From contig DANO01000008.1 of assembly GCA_002497295.1 (NCBI GenBank), positions 1 to 21,751 of the forward strand: a stretch of DNA of 21,751 nucleotides. The letters are read 5' to 3'. Below are positions 21,561 to 21,751 of the stretch, piece by piece. How positions within the stretch are numbered: position 1 is the stretch's first letter; every line of letters begins with the position of its first letter. The translations under genes were made by a program, and so were the position numbers. This stretch comes from Euryarchaeota archaeon UBA171 (lineage in GTDB: Archaea > Thermoplasmatota > Poseidoniia > Poseidoniales > Thalassarchaeaceae). A model generated the notes under the pieces. It was not told the origin of the DNA and did not search any database. It saw nothing but the letters and a program-made list of their open reading frames with translations.

Positions 21561-21751
21561 AGGGCTGCTTTTAGTGCACCCCTTCAGCGATGCTGAGGGG
21601 GGAAGTGGATGAGGCCGCGTTGCCCTGCGGGGAGACAACGTGGCCTAGGAATCCAACGACGAATCGAGAAGCCTGGACACCAGAGGACTCACCAAAGGTG
21701 AGGAATCGAATGTACAACAATTGATCCTGATGCTACAACCCGACTGGGGGA
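21561..21751 (+). ncRNA. Unassigned structured RNA with kink-turn, truncated by the window end
   Basis: No plausible ORF covers the 270 bp after the transporter. On the plus strand five local helices follow one another. Helix 1: 21579-21588 with 21592-21601, 10 pairs, loop GAT. Helix 2: 21613-21622 with 21636-21645, 10 pairs with one G-U. Helix 3: 21673-21676 with 21680-21683. Helix 4: 21688-21693 with 21697-21702, loop AAA. Helix 5: 21705-21712 with 21718-21725, one mismatch. Helix 2 continues through GA / UAG-GA into UGGAU/AUCCA (21606-21610 with 21651-21655), exactly a kink-turn: three-base bulge UAG, tandem G-A pairs, C-G closing pair. In archaea such motifs bind L7Ae. The GGGCUGC at 21562-21568 has no partner inside the window, so the 3' end probably lies beyond it. 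Candidates considered: RNase P RNA, H/ACA-type guide, and the leader of a gene outside the window; none fits well enough to name. Confidence 0.5.

Noticed and set aside
21721..21751. TTGATCCTG resembling the start of 16S rRNA
   Set aside because: The conserved continuation CCGG is missing (ATGC follows), and the upstream hairpins do not match a 16S leader that I know. Nine matching bases are not enough.
21561..21751. Firm call of RNase P RNA
   Set aside because: The opening and the GGAAGU after the first hairpin are suggestive, but the universally conserved P4 strand is absent: the bases that should remain for P4 are closed in the kink-turn stem. The 3' conserved regions would lie outside the window.
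1..21751. tRNA genes, insertion sequences, CRISPR arrays, phage genes
   Set aside because: Intergenic gaps are short and none shows a T-loop/acceptor pattern, terminal repeats with transposase, or spaced direct repeats.

Overview
The window looks like a piece of a euryarchaeal chromosome, most likely a marine planktonic Thermoplasmata-related lineage such as Marine Group II (Poseidoniia). Directly visible support: an archaeosine synthase (ArcS), an archaeal S15, an archaeal-type GAPDH with the CNTTGL active site, archaeal-type GluRS and PheRS beta, and RNase P protein 4 next to a YhbY/CRM protein. Between these core genes sit very large secreted or membrane-anchored proteins with beta-sandwich repeats, a style typical of that lineage. 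The lineage call is an inference from gene content, not from a phylogenetic marker.

Layout. Positions 1-2133 (+): the 3' part of arcS, then rps15. Positions 2145-12565 (-): a long leftward block in the order GXGXG-domain protein, pheT, a membrane-anchored degenerate SGNH-like protein, rnhB, gltX, and a membrane protein with a C-terminal zinc ribbon. Genes here abut or overlap (1-nt gap, ATGA overlap, 3-nt gap), so the block probably forms one or two operons. A possible internal promoter or operator with two inverted repeats lies at 9274-9306. Positions 12677-21481 (+): gap, a 1590-aa surface subtilase, adk, rnp4, a YhbY-family gene and an ion/arsenite-superfamily transporter. The leftward and rightward blocks diverge from a roughly 110-bp region with a TATA-like element at 12622-12629. 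Positions 21482-21751 hold no convincing ORF but contain a strongly structured candidate RNA with a textbook kink-turn; it runs off the window.

Functionally the window is mainly tRNA and translation housekeeping (ArcS, S15, GluRS, PheRS beta, RNase P subunit, CRM protein), plus DNA maintenance (RNase HII), glycolysis/gluconeogenesis (GAPDH), nucleotide balance (Adk), and three cell-surface proteins. I see no mobile element, CRISPR array, tRNA or rRNA gene. The observations most worth a second look are: (1) pheT appears to start at a non-canonical AUU codon with an ideally placed Shine-Dalgarno; (2) the unassigned kink-turn RNA at the right edge; (3) three surface or enzyme-like proteins whose key catalytic residues or domains are altered: the SGNH-like protein lacks Ser and His, the subtilase has Asp in place of the oxyanion-hole Asn, and the GXGXG protein carries only a reduced FMN-barrel-like half. 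No clearly novel multi-gene system is evident.
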